Source: Apodemus sylvaticus (lineage: Eukaryota; Chordata; Mammalia; Rodentia; Muridae). Taken from it: a stretch of 64,000 nucleotides of DNA. Shown here piece by piece: positions 33,355 through 46,520 of the stretch. The stretch lies in assembly GCF_947179515.1 (NCBI RefSeq), contig NC_067495.1:26516924-26580923 (forward strand). Reading direction: 5' to 3'. Position 1 is the first letter of the stretch. The number at the start of each line of letters is the position of its first letter. The notes beneath the pieces are model-generated. The model ran no database searches. It was not told the origin of the DNA and was given only the letters and a program-made list of their open reading frames with translations. The translations under genes were made by a program, and so were the position numbers.

Positions 33355-35106
33355 GTAAGGTTTTCTTTCATTTGTTAAACCTGAGGGGACCCATTTCTAT
33401 AAGAGATAAGCTATCCTATCATCTTAATAATTGCACATTTATGAAGCAAACCAAACTTAAGAAAACCCTCAATATATAGGGTTCCTGTACCCTGTGGAAT
33501 AGGCCTGTGAGTCCAGCTGATTGTCTGCCTCAAACATAGAAAAATTAGGAATCTTTTGCTCTTCTCTTACTGAGAGCCTGCTGTCAAATGAGTCTAAGGA
33601 AAGGTGTAGAAGACCTCATTAGTTGTGCAGAAAACATAAACTCTTGGCTGTTCCTTCCATCCACTCTTCACCTTGCATCCTCAGGTCAATTTGCACTCCT
33701 GGCCTTAGTAGAAGAAAGTGATAATGACACAGGTTCGTGGAAACCTAGAAATAGAAATGTGCTCAGCAGTCCCGGAGAGCAATACCAGTCTCAATGAGCA
33801 TCATCAGGAGAGAATTCAGCTGGCTCTAAAGTCAGGTGCTAACTTTAGCACTGAAAAACTTATGGGGTGGGCAAAGTTGAGGTAGTGTCCACAAGTGGGC
33901 ATTTGTTGTTCCCTGGAAGATTATACCTGACCAGGAAAGCCAATGTCTTTTATTCTAAATGTTCTGCTCTTTTGATAACATGAAGTGTGATGATAGAGAG
34001 ACAGTTATCAAAAATTGCTTTCAGCTTCCTGTGAAGTAAATAAAACCTGATTCCAAGGTATTATTCTAAGACTTCAACCCAGTCTTCTATCATTGTAGGG
34101 GGATAATACAAATGATTTTCCGGTGTTTAGCTCAAAGCTCAATAAATGGGAGAAAAATATAGAACAAGGAAAGAACATCTACTTAATAATAATGTTAAAA
34201 GTTGTTGTACCTTCCTATGGACTTATTTATAGATGGAGCAATGCTACAGTTTCTAGGAAGGAATACTCTAAGGTTCTTCAGGTAGTTCCCAAAAGGCTAG
34301 AAAGTTTCCACAGTGAACAGAGTATACATATATTCTCTAAATGTACCCTTTGTTTTTGCCATTGAGAATACAAAGGCATGCAACTCTTTAAACACTCAGG
34401 ATATTCTTCTTGCTTCTTAGTTAGGGAGATTAGTCAGTAAAGTGTTTGTCATGCAAGCGTGTAGACCTGAGTTTCATCCCCAGAACCCAGGGAATGGTGA
34501 CATGTGCATATAGATTAAGCACTGTGGAGGTAGACACAGGTAGCCAGCCAAGAAAGGGCCTCAAAACTCAAGGTGGAAGGCATTGGAACAATGATACTTG
34601 AGGTTGACCTCTGGCTTTCCCATGCATGAACACGCACATGAAAGCCAACATAAGCATACTCTCTTTCTGTGTCTCTTTGCCTCTCTGTGTGTCATTTTCT
34701 CTTTTCACTGGTTACAACTGTTTCATATTACACGATATTTTATATGTTACATAGTATAAAGTGTACGTAAATGGTTGTACATGATGTTGTATATATTATA
34801 TATAACACAAACATCCTTGAAAATTTTTGTCAGTCTCAAAAATGCTATAGGTCTATCTAGAAAAATCTGTGACAGATCCAATCATAGAATTTCAATATGA
34901 AGGCTCTTTAGCCCTTTCATGCTTACACAATCATTTCCATTACTAGAATAATTAAAATATTTGGAATTGATTGTGTAGGATGAACATTTGTTTACAGTCT
35001 TCCCAATCTGCTTGCATTGTTCATTACTTTTCAAAATAAAATAGGAGAGTAGAATGGGAAAAAATGAGTTCAAATAAGATGTCAAGTGATCCTTTTCTGC
35101 TTCTAG
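33355..35106 (+). other. Glra2: Glra2 intron between the loop-C and M1-M2 exons
   Basis: A 1.75-kb GT-AG intron with one tRNA-headed SINE (34418-34670). The acceptor side has a clear pyrimidine tract directly before exon 7. I see nothing else functional. Confidence 0.9.
34418..34670 (+). mobile_element. tRNA-headed composite SINE (B4/RSINE1 type)
   Basis: Head cagtaaagtgtttgtcatgc, then gcgtgtagacctgagtttca and tccccagaaccca, followed by a body with gcactgtggaggtagacaca and a tail near tgacctctggctttcccatg. It is typical of an old rodent SINE. The family name is uncertain. Confidence 0.6.
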
Positions 35107-35321
35107 GCAAGTTTACCTGCATTGAGGTCAAGTTTCACCTGGAACGCCAGATGGGCTATTATTTAATCCAGATGTACATCCCCAGTCTGTTGATCGTCAT
35201 TTTGTCCTGGGTCTCCTTTTGGATAAACATGGATGCAGCCCCTGCCAGGGTTGCCCTTGGCATCACAACAGTCCTGACAATGACTACCCAGAGTTCAGGC
35301 TCCAGGGCATCTCTGCCCAAG
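35107..35321 (+). CDS. Glra2: Glra2 coding exon (probably exon 7): M1 and M2 pore helices
   Basis: Internal coding exon of 215 bp. The acceptor TTCTGCTTCTAG precedes 35107 and the donor AAG|GTAAGA follows 35321. It enters with two bases of a Gly codon and ends exactly at a codon boundary (Lys). It encodes the second loop-C cysteine (GKFTC), the end of the extracellular domain, helix M1 (about MGYYLIQMYIPSLLIVILSW) and helix M2 (from PARVALGITT to TTQSSGSRASLPK). PAR at the cytoplasmic mouth of M2 is the anion-selectivity motif. The Ala in ARVALG, where alpha-1 has Gly, is typical of alpha-2 and alpha-3 and is linked to lower sensitivity to some pore blockers. The Arg in SGSR matches the alpha-1 residue mutated in hyperekplexia. 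No stop or frameshift is visible. Confidence 0.97.
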
Positions 35322-38300
35322 GTAAGAAATAACCTCAATTGGCAACAAGTGACCTGAGAGGCTCTCCAAAGGTCTTGTGGGAAACAAATTGTGAGAACAG
35401 AAATTTTGCCATTCCACTATGCTGTTGGAAAGATGAGTCCATTAAGAAAATAAAATGCTGAGTTTTGAGAGTATCAAGGCTCTGATAATAAATCCCCAAA
35501 GTCAGATCTATTTTTATGTAGGAAAAGGCTTCTGCTGGAGCAAATACTGCTTAGATAATGAAAAATGTCCTTCTTATGAAATGCTCCAGTTCCCATAAAT
35601 TGTATGTATGTGTTTTCTCATTTTTGAAGAATATATTATGCCATTGGCTTCAGTTTTCTGAGAGTGTGAGTTCATCTTAGTATTCAGCATACTCAGTCTC
35701 ATTGTGATTGAATGGTCTCACCAAAATCCAGTTCCATAAACTAATTGGGATATAATCCCTTCTCATTTTTTGGTCTGAGCTTGTGTTTGGTTGTGTTGCA
35801 TTTAATGTGATGAGAAGTATTAGAGTATGTTCCATGTTATCTCTGGTGTTTGCAACATAAGATCACAATATAGTTGAGGCTTGTAATTATAACGTAGGTG
35901 GAATAAATACCAGGAAATTAATTGTGGAAGTTAATTAAGTCTCATACTTCTGAAGATAAATACAAGGTTTTTATATTCAAATGGAAGCAGGTGACCTATC
36001 TCAGACATTTTTTGAAACTTTTTGTGGAATGACAAATAGAATAATGTACTTGTGTCCTATTCTTACTAAAATACAGATGTCAGACATACTCATGGCTTTT
36101 TCAACTACATAATCATGGTTCTATTTTAGTTAATAGAAATTCTAATCTACTCAGTACCCTCATGCCAAACAGGTTCATCTGCTTATTCCTCTCAAGCTAT
36201 TACTTACCACTATCATTGCACACCATTAAACTGAAGGAAGCACAAACACATTTTGCAATTTAACAGACAGCTAAGTGTTGGTGACAAATTGAGAGCAGAT
36301 AATGTCAAAACATAAGACATTTAGCTTCCAACTGCCCATTGCAATGAAAAGAGTCATCACTTATTTGCAAAATGAGATTTTCAGTTTTGTAAATGTGCTA
36401 TCCACTCTATGGAGCTATTATGGTTCTCCATTAGCAGACAAAATTATTACTAAGTAAATGGCCAGGGATCAGTGATAACTTTTCTATAGAGGCAATGAGG
36501 ATCTCAGAAAGATAAATCAAGAGGGTATAATTTAAAATAATTTTATACTTTGTTTTGAACACATAGTGGTTAGCCTTTGGCCATGAGTAGACGTCTACTA
36601 CATTTTTTTTTCTTTTTCTTTTGGCTATTACTAAACATGGTCAACTATGAACTTATCATGAAGAGATGTGACTCCTACGTATCATGGCGAGACAATAACG
36701 TGGGATTAAAGTATGAGTCATGGAAAATGAAAAATCCTGACCATATACTTACTTATACATATACATAAATATTCATTGATTTATAAACACTACAGCTCCT
36801 GACCAGATGGTCCAGTTTTTACTAGTCCAGGTGCTCCAGGGCCTACTTGGACATTCTGTACTGAATACTCATGTATATTTTACATGCTTATGGAACGATA
36901 GAACCAACATTAATATTAATTGTCCAGTACATAACAGTTATTAAGAAATTAATGTGTTATTTACTTTCAATTCTGTTTCTTGACAAATCTCCTTATATAC
37001 ATAGTGAATTTAGGTCAGGTTAATGTCATTCTATACTATATCATGTCTCATGGCCTTAAAAGTCTATTATGAATATATCTTTATTGCAGTGGCAGAGACT
37101 GAACCTAGTCTTTCTTACATACATTACACAAGCACACTATCACTGATGCATGTCCTCACACCACGATCAATCTCTAATGACGTAGTAATAGCCAACTTGA
37201 CATTTCAATTGCTGTTTATCTTACTATCTTATTTTGAGTGGCTTCTCTCCTGCTTATATAAATATGGTGATGACAAATGCATTTAGATACATGTGACTAT
37301 ATAGAATGTTGTGAGCAGAGTGAATGGAGGAAGATGGACAGGATGGTAATTAACAACATGTGCAAACCATGTATGCAAGAAATCTCTCATTCTCATGGTG
37401 TTATCTCAGTGCCTAAATATGTATGGCTGAAATTAGATGCTTAGTGTGTCCTCACTACTGATTAACAAATCAATGGACACTCATGGCCTTCCCACAGGAG
37501 ACCATATATAGCATAATGCACAACCAGTGTAGAATATAAGGATGAAATATTAATAAAATATTCAAAAAGTTTTTTTATTATTTTTTGACAATTTTGTAAT
37601 AAACACAGTAAAATTTAATTATTGTCAACTCCCCAGTATCCTCTTTCAGCATCCCCTCTCCTCCTGAAACTAGTTTTCCCACAACAAGCCTAATATCTAC
37701 TTTGATGTCTTTATTTATTGTGTGAACTCTTGAGTTTTATTAGGACTGCTTGTTTTAGCATGGGTTATAAGGATTTCATGAGGCTTGGGTAGCAGAGAGT
37801 TCATGAGTGCAATGGCTAGAATTTTAATACAAACAAAATGTTGTAATAATATGACATGTAGCATAAAGATATTTGACTTGTCTAATATCACAGACCATAC
37901 CCCCTTTCCTAAAGTATTTCAGCAGACTCTGAAAAGTTTAGAACACACGTACAAAGGTACACTGTGAAATGTAGTCAGGCCTGGATTTCAATCCTGGGGC
38001 AAATATTCTTCCCCACATCTCTAAGCTTGTTTACTCATTTCTAAAATAAGAACATCTTTAGTTGCCCTTTTCAAATATTAAATGAGGACAAGATGAAGCA
38101 CTCTCTGTATAAATTGTTTATTCCAGTTTATACATGGAAGGCACAGAACTCTTTCTAGTTATTGTTATTTTTTCTACTCTTTCTGTCGTAGAAAGAACTG
38201 TTCACTGAGATGGCAGATTGTATTAGAATATTCATAAAGACCCTTATGAACAGAAGGTGCCAACGTTTTAGATGACTCATTATTGGAAACATTATTCATG

Positions 38301-38898
38301 TTGCCAATAAGACGAACTAAGGCTGACCATAAGTATGACGTACAAAGCATATGTTTGCATGTAAGCACATTCTTGTGTTTTGATAGGTTATCTTATGAAT
38401 AAGTTAAGATCCAGAGGATCTGAATATGCGATGATCTGGCTGTTTTGCAATCACAGCCATTGGACACGTTCATCTGGTTCTGTATTCCTTGCCTGTGGAG
38501 GACACCTGAGGAAGACATTACTATTGACTGGCATGCTGCCTTTGACTCATGTTAGTTATCTTGCTCACCATTTATTTGGTTCCTACAAAACACAAGTTTT
38601 CTTGCCCTGCTAAATACAAATTAACCAACTATTAACCTTTCTACTGTTACCCCATTATGTTGGGTATTGTCTTCATATAAATTTCAAACAACTGAGGAGA
38701 CATGAGAGGTTCTCAGAAGAAGTCGTCCTTTCTGAACCTTGAAAACTTATTGTAATTTCAGCAGCTCAGCAAAATAGGACAGTTGGAAAAGACATGAGTC
38801 TCTTCTATCACAAAAGTGAAAGTGAAACACCTTTTCGCATATTTAGGAGACTAGGAAGGATGCCATAGCAGTGACATCATCACAAAATTTCATTACTT
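35322..38898. other. No gene seen: unique intronic DNA
   Basis: About 3.6 kb directly after the M1-M2 exon. It is mostly single-copy and AT-rich. No repeat or secondary exon is recognised. Confidence 0.55.
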
Positions 38899-38913
38899 CA
38901 ATTAGGTATTTTT

Positions 38914-38917
38914 ATTT

Positions 38918-38960
<43 letters not shown>

Positions 38961-39120
38961 TTTGGTTTTTTGGATTTGGTTTTTTCAAGACAGGGTTTCT
39001 CTGTATAGCCCTGGCTGTCCTGGAACACTCCATAGACCAGGCTGGCCTCAAACTCAGAAATCTGCTTGCCTCTGCCTCCCAGAGTGCTGGGATTACAGGT
39101 GTGTGCCACCACCGCCTGGC
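38914..39120 (-). mobile_element. B1 SINE with long (TTTA)n tail and 15-bp TSD
   Basis: A near full-length B1 in reverse: caagacagggtttctctgta ... ctggaacactccatagacca ... gtgccaccaccgcctggc. Its A-rich tail has become about 49 bp of TTTA repeats at 38914-38962. Exact 15-bp duplication caattaggtattttt at 38899-38913 and 39121-39135. It is well conserved. Confidence 0.95.
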
Positions 39121-39135
39121 CAATTAGGTATTTTT

Positions 39136-41885
39136 GACCTTTAATTTTTCTATTACTTTTGGGATTATCATGTATGTACATCATTTCTCCATTCCTTTTC
39201 CTCCCTCTGAATCCTTTAATCTACACCTTATTTTCTTTCAAATTCATGGCCTCAATTTTCTTTGTTATATGAGTATAGGTTCATGCATATGCATAAATTT
39301 TTCTAAATATAATCTTAGTATATATGATGTTACTTGTTTGTATGGTTTCAGGGATGACCATTTGGTATTAGATAACCAATTGGTGGTCTCTTCCCCAGAG
39401 ATAACTCTTTTTTTTTTCCAACTACTAACATTCCTTAGTTGACTATAGTTTGTGTAGGATCGAGGCCTGTTTAGAATTTGTCCCACCTACTTTGGCATAT
39501 CTACTAGTGCTATCCTTGATACAGAGTAGTAGCCATGATTGTGTATAGACAGTGATTGTTCTTTGTAGAAAAACCTTGCCTTCCCAAATGTGGGCAGTGA
39601 TCTCGCAATATAACACCTTAGGATAAACTTGAGGCAACAGAATTTTCTGTGGCTATATAGTCATGTCTAGAACTAAGCATTCTTAGTTTTAGACTTTTTC
39701 CCTAGGAAGGCAAGAACTTCGTTGATTTGGCTCATGTTCTTATACCTAAAACTTGACACAATACCTGATTTCTAGTAGGTGATTAGTAAAGAGTCAGTAA
39801 ATTAATGAACAGTAGTAAAAATAGCCAAGTGGTATTCTTGGCATAATTTAAGTGGTGATTTGTTCATCAGTTTCCTTATTTGATTAAGGCTGATGAATAT
39901 TTTCTTTTGGCCATGAATTATACTAGATAGCAAAAGAAGCAAATATTAAATATAATATCATATCTAAAAGGATGTCTAAGATATTAAATGGCAGTGATGG
40001 AGAGAAGGAAAGGAGGGCAAAGAAAGGGAGAAAGACCAGTATTAGGCAAATAGCCTGAAGTCAGAAGAGGACCCTAATCTGAGTCTATGAAGCACACTAA
40101 GTAGGTAAGGGAGGAAGAGGTAAAGGTCCTTGCAAACAAGGAGGATCTTCACTGATTGCATTTGGGTAATACCTATAAAACATCATAACATTTTTAGAGT
40201 AATAGAGACAGTCTGGGTAAGTTTTCCATCATGTTACACAAATTTAAAACACATTTCTAGGAACAAAATTGTGTTCATTGATTTTTAGTTAGTTTCCTTA
40301 CTTTTTGGCAACAGAAGGGTGAGTGATTGGTGTGTGATTGGTATGTGATTAGTGTGTGTGTGTGTGTGTACGCACATGTTTGACATTTGGTTTCATTTGT
40401 TTGTTTTAGTTTTCAGAGACTCACCCTCTCCCCTAAATACAATGAAATCAAATAAAATAGGTGCCTTCCTGTTTGAAGCTATCCAGTTGGCTTGCCAACC
40501 CCTAAAAAATAGTTCCAGTGACAATGTTCTAAACATTTCGAGCATGAAAGACCTGCAGGGTGACTATAGGCTGGGTGGATTATTTCCTTTCCAACCCACA
40601 GGAATATAGCAGCATGAAATGAATGGAAAGCTGTGAGTTATCAGGAAGACTTGATATCCAGTGCAGGTTGAATAATTATTTTCCTTTATTTCATGTTTAT
40701 GATTATAGCAGGGAAATTTGAAGCTACACCCAACAGAGTCTAGAATTATCATGTGTGGCCATTGTCTAGAGATGGTAGAAGCAAAAGAACAATTCAGTAG
40801 GGAACTGGTGTGGCAAACCTAGTATTCAGGGGTCTCTAATAGATCCATAACTATCTCTTTGGAACAAGTATACAAAGGAATTGCTTTAGCCATTATTAAA
40901 TTGGGTGCTCCATTTTCTACAGAAGTGCATTTCCCCTTACTTTTCAGCCATCTGGGCCAACTAAGGCCAGATGGAACATTTCAAGCATCTGCCAAACTAA
41001 GAACAAGTTTAGAATTTAAAACAAAATTGACCATAGTCTTGCCATACTTGGTTTTGCTTTATTCTCCATCAAAATGCTTCTAACTAAAGACTGCAGTTAG
41101 AGCAACGGAAGGCATTAAAAGAAATAGTACAGTTTACATAAGATTTGGCTTCATGTCTGTATTAGAGTTAGGTACACTCTGAGTTATTTGGAATACTCAG
41201 TGGTTAGGCCATACTAGTGTATTTGAGAGGGGATGAAAACAGTTTTGTCCTCTAAGTAATCAGTAATTTTTAAGTTCTTGGTTAAAATATTAAACAGGAA
41301 TAATGTTAAGCTTTGACAAAATGATTCTGTGGGCCTTGCCTGACTTAGATATCTGCATATGTGGGAGAGTTCATAAACTTTCCCTTCTGCCATTTCTCTA
41401 GCCACAGCAAATTGAAGAATCATTGATGTAGGAAATATGTGATAAAAATATGCAAGGAGATGACGTGTGTGAATTCTCTGGAGAGAGAGCTGGAGTGCCA
41501 TTGGCACTTTAGTTTAAGAATGTTGCTGACAGACTTTGCAGGAAAGCTGACAGTGGGAGAAGTTACCCAGGTTTTGCTTCTTCTCAAATTATGCCAAGAC
41601 TCATATGGTTAGAGGTTTTTGAGGGGGGTGGGATGGGGGTGGGGTAGTATACTGAGGCTCCAGATTCTTGTGAAATTGTTCTCATTTTATTTTGCTAAAA
41701 TGAGTAATTCTGGTTCATAAACTACAAATGTCATTGATTACTCTTTAGAGCACATATAAAAATGGGCTATTATGGTGCATACAAAATAATGTGAGACCCT
41801 GTCTTGAATGCTAAAGGTATAGAAAAGAAGGAAAGGAGAATTGTATCTTTGACAACATTCTAAATTCAATGGCACAGACATTTTA
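39136..41885. other. No gene seen: unique intronic DNA
   Basis: About 2.7 kb with a short (GT)n run near 40350-40370. No recognised element. Confidence 0.5.
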
Positions 41886-41990
41886 CAAAAATGGCATGGT
41901 GTTGTACATCTTTAATCTCAGAACTTGGGAGGCAGAAGCAGGTGGATTTCTGTGAGTTTGGGGATAGTGAGTTCCAAGACATCCAGGTTT
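41886..41990 (+). mobile_element. B1 SINE, 3' part replaced by microsatellites
   Basis: A B1 left part (aatggcatggtgttgtacat, then ggaggcagaagcaggtggat, then tctgtgagtttggggatagt) stops at gacatccaggttta. It continues directly into (ATAC)n and (GA)n arrays, where the rest of the SINE would be. Confidence 0.8.
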
Positions 41991-41992
41991 AT

Positions 41993-42030
41993 ATACATAC
42001 ATACATACATACATACATACATACATACAT
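41993..42030 (+). repeat. (ATAC)n microsatellite
   Basis: About nine ATAC units. Confidence 0.95.
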
Positions 42031-42038
42031 GTATATAT

Positions 42039-42041
<3 letters not shown>

Positions 42042-42088
<47 letters not shown>
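42042..42088 (+). repeat. (GA)n microsatellite
   Basis: About 23 GA units. The low-complexity frames over this array are artefacts. Confidence 0.95.
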
Positions 42089-42089
<1 letters not shown>

Positions 42090-42530
42090 AACAAACTTGT
42101 GCAATAATTTTCCCCCTATACACAAATCCTTCAAAAATAGACTCCTCTTAGTTTATTGTAGCCTTGGCCATGTGACTTGACTTGGAAAATGGACAGTGCT
42201 CAGTGAAGACTTGAAATACCTTTATAAATTTGCCTGGCTTTCTCCTGGTCAATTTAAGATTCCCATGGCCTGGTCATTGCTCAATGGAGAAAGTCAGACT
42301 TTATCATTTGACAGATGAAACACTCACAAGTTATTTTAGTCACCAAAGTACCAGAGAATTGATGATGCCAGCACAAGAGAGTTGATACGATCACTTGTCA
42401 ACAGACTGCAAAATAAATACAAAAATAAATGAGTCAACCGATGGTTCTGTGAAATAGAACTAATCCAGCCCAGCTGACACTAGACCAAAGTATTCATTCA
42501 TACATTCAAATAGACAGATGACTGTTGTTT

Positions 42531-43227
42531 TTTTTCTTTTTCTTTTTTTTGTCTTTTTTTTATTCGATATATTTTTTATTTACATTTCCAATGGTTTCCC
42601 CTTTTCTAGCCCCCCACTCCCCGAAAGTCCCATAAGCCCCCTTCTCTCCCCCTGTCCTCCCACCCACCCCTTCCCACTTCCCCGTTCTGGTTTTGCCCTA
42701 TATTGCTTCACTGAGTCTTTCCAGAACAAGGGGCCACTCCTCCGTTCTTCTCGTACCTCATTTTATGTGTGAATTATGTTTTGGGTATTCCAGTTTTCTA
42801 GGTTAATATCCACTTATTGGTGAGTGCATACCATGATTCATCTTTTGAGTCTGGGTTACCTCACTTACTACGATGTTCTCCAGCTCCATCCATTTGCCTA
42901 AGAATTTCAGGAATTCATTGTTTCTAATGAATGAATAGTACTCCATTGTGTAGATATACCACATTTTTTGCATCTACTCTTCTGTTGAGGGATACCTGGG
43001 TTCTTTCCAGCTTCTGGCAATTATAAATAGGGCTGCTATGAACATAGTGAAACATGCATCCTTATTACATGCTGGGGAATCTTCTGGGTATATGCCCAGG
43101 AGTGGTATAGCAGGATCTTCTGGGAGTGAGGTGCCCAGTTTTCGGAGGAACCGCCAGACTGATTTCCAGAGTGGTTGTACCAGTTTGCAACTCTACCAGC
43201 AGTAGAGGAGTGTTCCTCTTTCTCCAC
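42531..43227 (-). mobile_element. L1Md copy, 5'-truncated, with 16-bp TSD
   Basis: Poly-T/CT at 42531-42562, an L1Md 3'UTR and ORF2 C-terminus on the - strand, truncated near gtgttcctctttctccac. Exact 16-bp duplication cagatgactgttgttt at 42515-42530 and 43228-43243. Small substitutions break the C-terminal ORF2 frame. It is very close in type to the copies at 7062 and 26513. Confidence 0.95.
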
Positions 43228-43243
43228 CAGATGACTGTTGTTT

Positions 43244-43555
43244 AAAGCCACAGAATCTTTAGGGAACTTATTGCAGAGCCATAGTGAACTCAAACAGCTA
43301 TTGATGAAGTCAGATACAGAGGGCTATAGCTGCTTAAAGAAGGATCCTTGGCCTACTTGGTAACTTTTTAGAAGAAGGGACATGAAAAAGAAACACTAAC
43401 TACATTTCCTTGAAAATCAAGGAAATTTTTTTGTTATAAACTACCCACCAACATTCCATTTTCATGGAAATAATGCATATTGACTTCAATGGTTATAGGA
43501 TAAGACTGGAATACTTTATGTATAGTCTTTCTTCCTAACTTTCAAAGTACTCTTA
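43244..43555. other. No gene seen: short unique stretch
   Basis: About 310 bp, no recognised element. Confidence 0.5.
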
Positions 43556-43700
43556 TTAGTTATTGAAAATAGATTCTTCTCTCATACAATGTATTCTGAT
43601 CACAGTCTCCTCTCCCTCAACTCCTCCCAGTTCCCCAACAGCTCTCCTCTTCCCCAGATCCACTCTCTTTCCATTTCCTCTTCAAACCACTCTTAAAATT
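43556..43700 (-). mobile_element. Probable old L1 (Lx-type) 3'-terminal fragment
   Basis: The C/T-rich stretch gtattctgatcacagtctcc and tcccagttccccaacagctc resembles the reversed extreme 3' end of Lx-type L1. It is short and diverged. Confidence 0.5.
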
Positions 43701-45839
43701 CTACCTCTTTCTGGTTACTTAGTAAAGAAATTTGGAAAAGTCTCTTCATAGTTTTCCAAAAGAAGCTCCAATTTGGCAATTTTTGAATGCCTACCCCTAC
43801 ATATGAAATGTCTGTCACTACCCGAAAAGCAGCACGATGTTGCTAACTGGCATAGCATTTTGAACCCACACTAGCAACCAAATAGACTTTCCTTTTTAGT
43901 ACTTCACTTTGTAATAAGTATACATCTTTCTCAGAGAGAACCAAGTGCTGATGTATAGGCACTGTAATGTGTTCATTTATCTAAATGTCATTAAAACTAT
44001 GAATCAAAAGAGATGTTGGTAATACACAATATAATAGAAAAAACTAGGAAGCTATCAACTGATGCATTAATTTTCTATTGCTGTGTAACAAACTTCAGAA
44101 GTTGTAATACTCATTTATCAGACTGGTTTTGCAGGTCAAACATTTGATATTGTGTGATTGAGCTGTTGGTTCATTCTTTCACAAGGCTAAAACACAAACC
44201 AGAAATAAATTGTGATTAGCATTTCTCTCTTGAATGTCCTTCTATAGATCTTCATCTCATGCAGAGGAAAAAACAGTGTCCGTGTGATTGTGAGCAAGAG
44301 CATCCATAATTTTCCCATACTATCTCTTGATCTGACCCCTCATCCTTGCTTATTATTCCAGACATACTGGTCTGCTTGCTAATTCCTGGTGACTTTCTGC
44401 CATCGCTGAGCCATTGCAATAGTGATGTGAACCTTTAATAATGTACCCTCAGACCTTCACACCACTAGGGTTTTTTTCTGCCTTTTCCAAACCTTTATTC
44501 AAACCCTCTTCCTCCATGAAGACTTTTCTGTACATTACATCACCTTTGCGGGTTTTCATCACCACCATGAGGTAACTCAGTTTTGCAAAGTACATGTATT
44601 TCTCCACAACACAGATCTCCAGAGAGAAATACTGAGATTTATATAAAACAGTATCCTGGTTTATATTTATTCTATGCAATCTAGTCCCCTTGATATCACA
44701 ATAATCCCTGTGAAAAAGATTTGATCTGCCTCATTCCCTATAGCAGAACTTAGCTCATAGCGTATGTTCCGTAAGTATTGGTTAAAAAGTAGGCATATAC
44801 TTCTTTATGGTCTAGTCACTGAGGACTGTCCAAATAAGCTTTTCTAGGACAGAGAACAAATTTTAAAAATGCACATGACCAGGGCACTATCTTTTATGGG
44901 CTATTCTTTATCACAGACAGCTATGCCTATGTATATTATTCTAGTATAATAATACTTTTGTAAGGTTTTACCTCTCTGATAGTAAGGAGTGGGGTTTTAC
45001 TCAGTTTTATTTAGTAGATAGTCTTTATACAGCTTTCTAGCTTAGGAAATAAATAATGGTTTAGATAAGAAAGCAAACCAGACAGACTATTTTTACCTCA
45101 GCTTTGCTTCCTCAGCACTGTCACAAACAATTTGGAGGTTTTGTGGTCTGCTGATTCAAGCACCCATTATCATTTCTCCCTTGCCTAGTTTATTTGAATA
45201 CATGCTAATGCTTTCCATTCTGATAAGGTATCCAGAAACCTTCTCATGTGGACTTTCTACAGTAACTCTGAGCCAAAGGAACAGATGCTTACTCTTTCAA
45301 GGCAATTCAAATACCAGAAAATTAGCACCCTCTTTGTAAAATTTTGTTATAATATTGTTAGTGGTATCTGGGTGTGGGGGCTGATACATGTTTATTAATC
45401 ATTTTGATGAAGAGATAGTGTTAAGCAGGTTGCCATTTCTCCTTCATATTAAGAATACCTTATATTATTCCTGAGATTCCCACTGCAAGTTCTCACTTGT
45501 TGATTAAAAAGTGTTCATCCTCAGCAGAGTTCCTAACTAAACCCTAATGCTATTTATTTCTTCCACCACAACTCTCAAAGTCACCATTTTCATCAACTTG
45601 CAACATATGTGATTCTGTTACATCTCATCAAGAAGAAAATAGTTAAACAGACTACCATCTATTTATACAATGAAATGAGAGGTAGGATGAGCTGCAGTCA
45701 CAAATAACAGAATAGATCTCTCATAAGTCATATTAATGTTACCAAGAATGAAAAGAAATCATTGTGTGACTTTATGCTCTTAAACATTTTAATCAGAAAA
45801 ATTAATTGATATTGCTCATCATCATTTTTCTGATCTCAG
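43701..45839. other. No gene seen: intronic DNA with one weak ancient repeat
   Basis: At about 44060-44190 the sequence ttttctattgctgtgtaaca and the following 100 bp resemble a common ancient mammalian interspersed repeat whose name I cannot fix. The rest appears unique. Confidence 0.4.
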
Positions 45840-46520
45840 AGTAGCTAGGCTAATTTACATTCCCACTAAGAGCACATGAGCATTCCAATTCCCTGAGAAT
45901 ACTACCCAATTTATTTTTCTTTTATGTTTTCTTGGTGATGGCCATTCAGACTGAGACAAGAGAGTCTTAGTTTTAATTTCTACAACAGGCACAAGTATTT
46001 TACACCTGTAAATTTACTGGCCATTTGTACTCCTTTTAAACAGTGTTGACTTTACTCACATGGTTTGTTAGTTAGGTTTTTGACTTCAGGTCTTTTGATA
46101 TTTCCATCCTTTGTATTATTTCTGCTGAGAATGGCTTCAGATGTTGTCAGGTCTCTTTTCATTTTCATATGAAATTTGGGTTTGTTTTCTAGTTATGTAA
46201 AAAGGTTACTGGCATGTGGACGTGGCTTGTATTAAGTTTTCAAATTAACTTTCATAATATAGACATTTTCGCCCTGTCAATTCTATGAATCCATAAGTCT
46301 AAGAGCTATTTTTTATCTTTCAGAGCCTTCAAATTCAGTGTTCTAATTGCAGTATTCTTTCATATGCTTGTTAAATTGTATTTCAAGCACTTATTATGTT
46401 TTGAAGCTGTTGTGAATGAGTTCTTTTTTTCCTGATATCTCAGCAGATTCAATGTTGCTGTATAGAAAAGCTACTGATTTTGTACAATTCATTGACTTTC
46501 TACAAATTATTTCTTTTATT
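45840..46520 (-). mobile_element. Ancient L1 fragment (pre-murine type)
   Basis: The pattern of an L1 ORF2 C-terminus to RT on the - strand is visible: catgagcattccaattccct, gatggccattcagactgaga, tactggccatttgtactcct, and later gctgtatagaaaagctactg. It is more diverged than the other L1 copies. Boundaries are approximate. Confidence 0.6.

Noticed and set aside
30413..35321. Assignment to Glra1, Glra3 or Glra4
   Set aside because: The residues between GYTMNDLIFEW and YCTKHYNTG, and the Ala in ARVALG, fit alpha-2 best as I know the family.
41883..42151. Frames rich in Arg-Glu, Ser-Leu and Tyr-Ile-His repeats
   Set aside because: They are translations of the (GA)n and (ATAC)n microsatellites.
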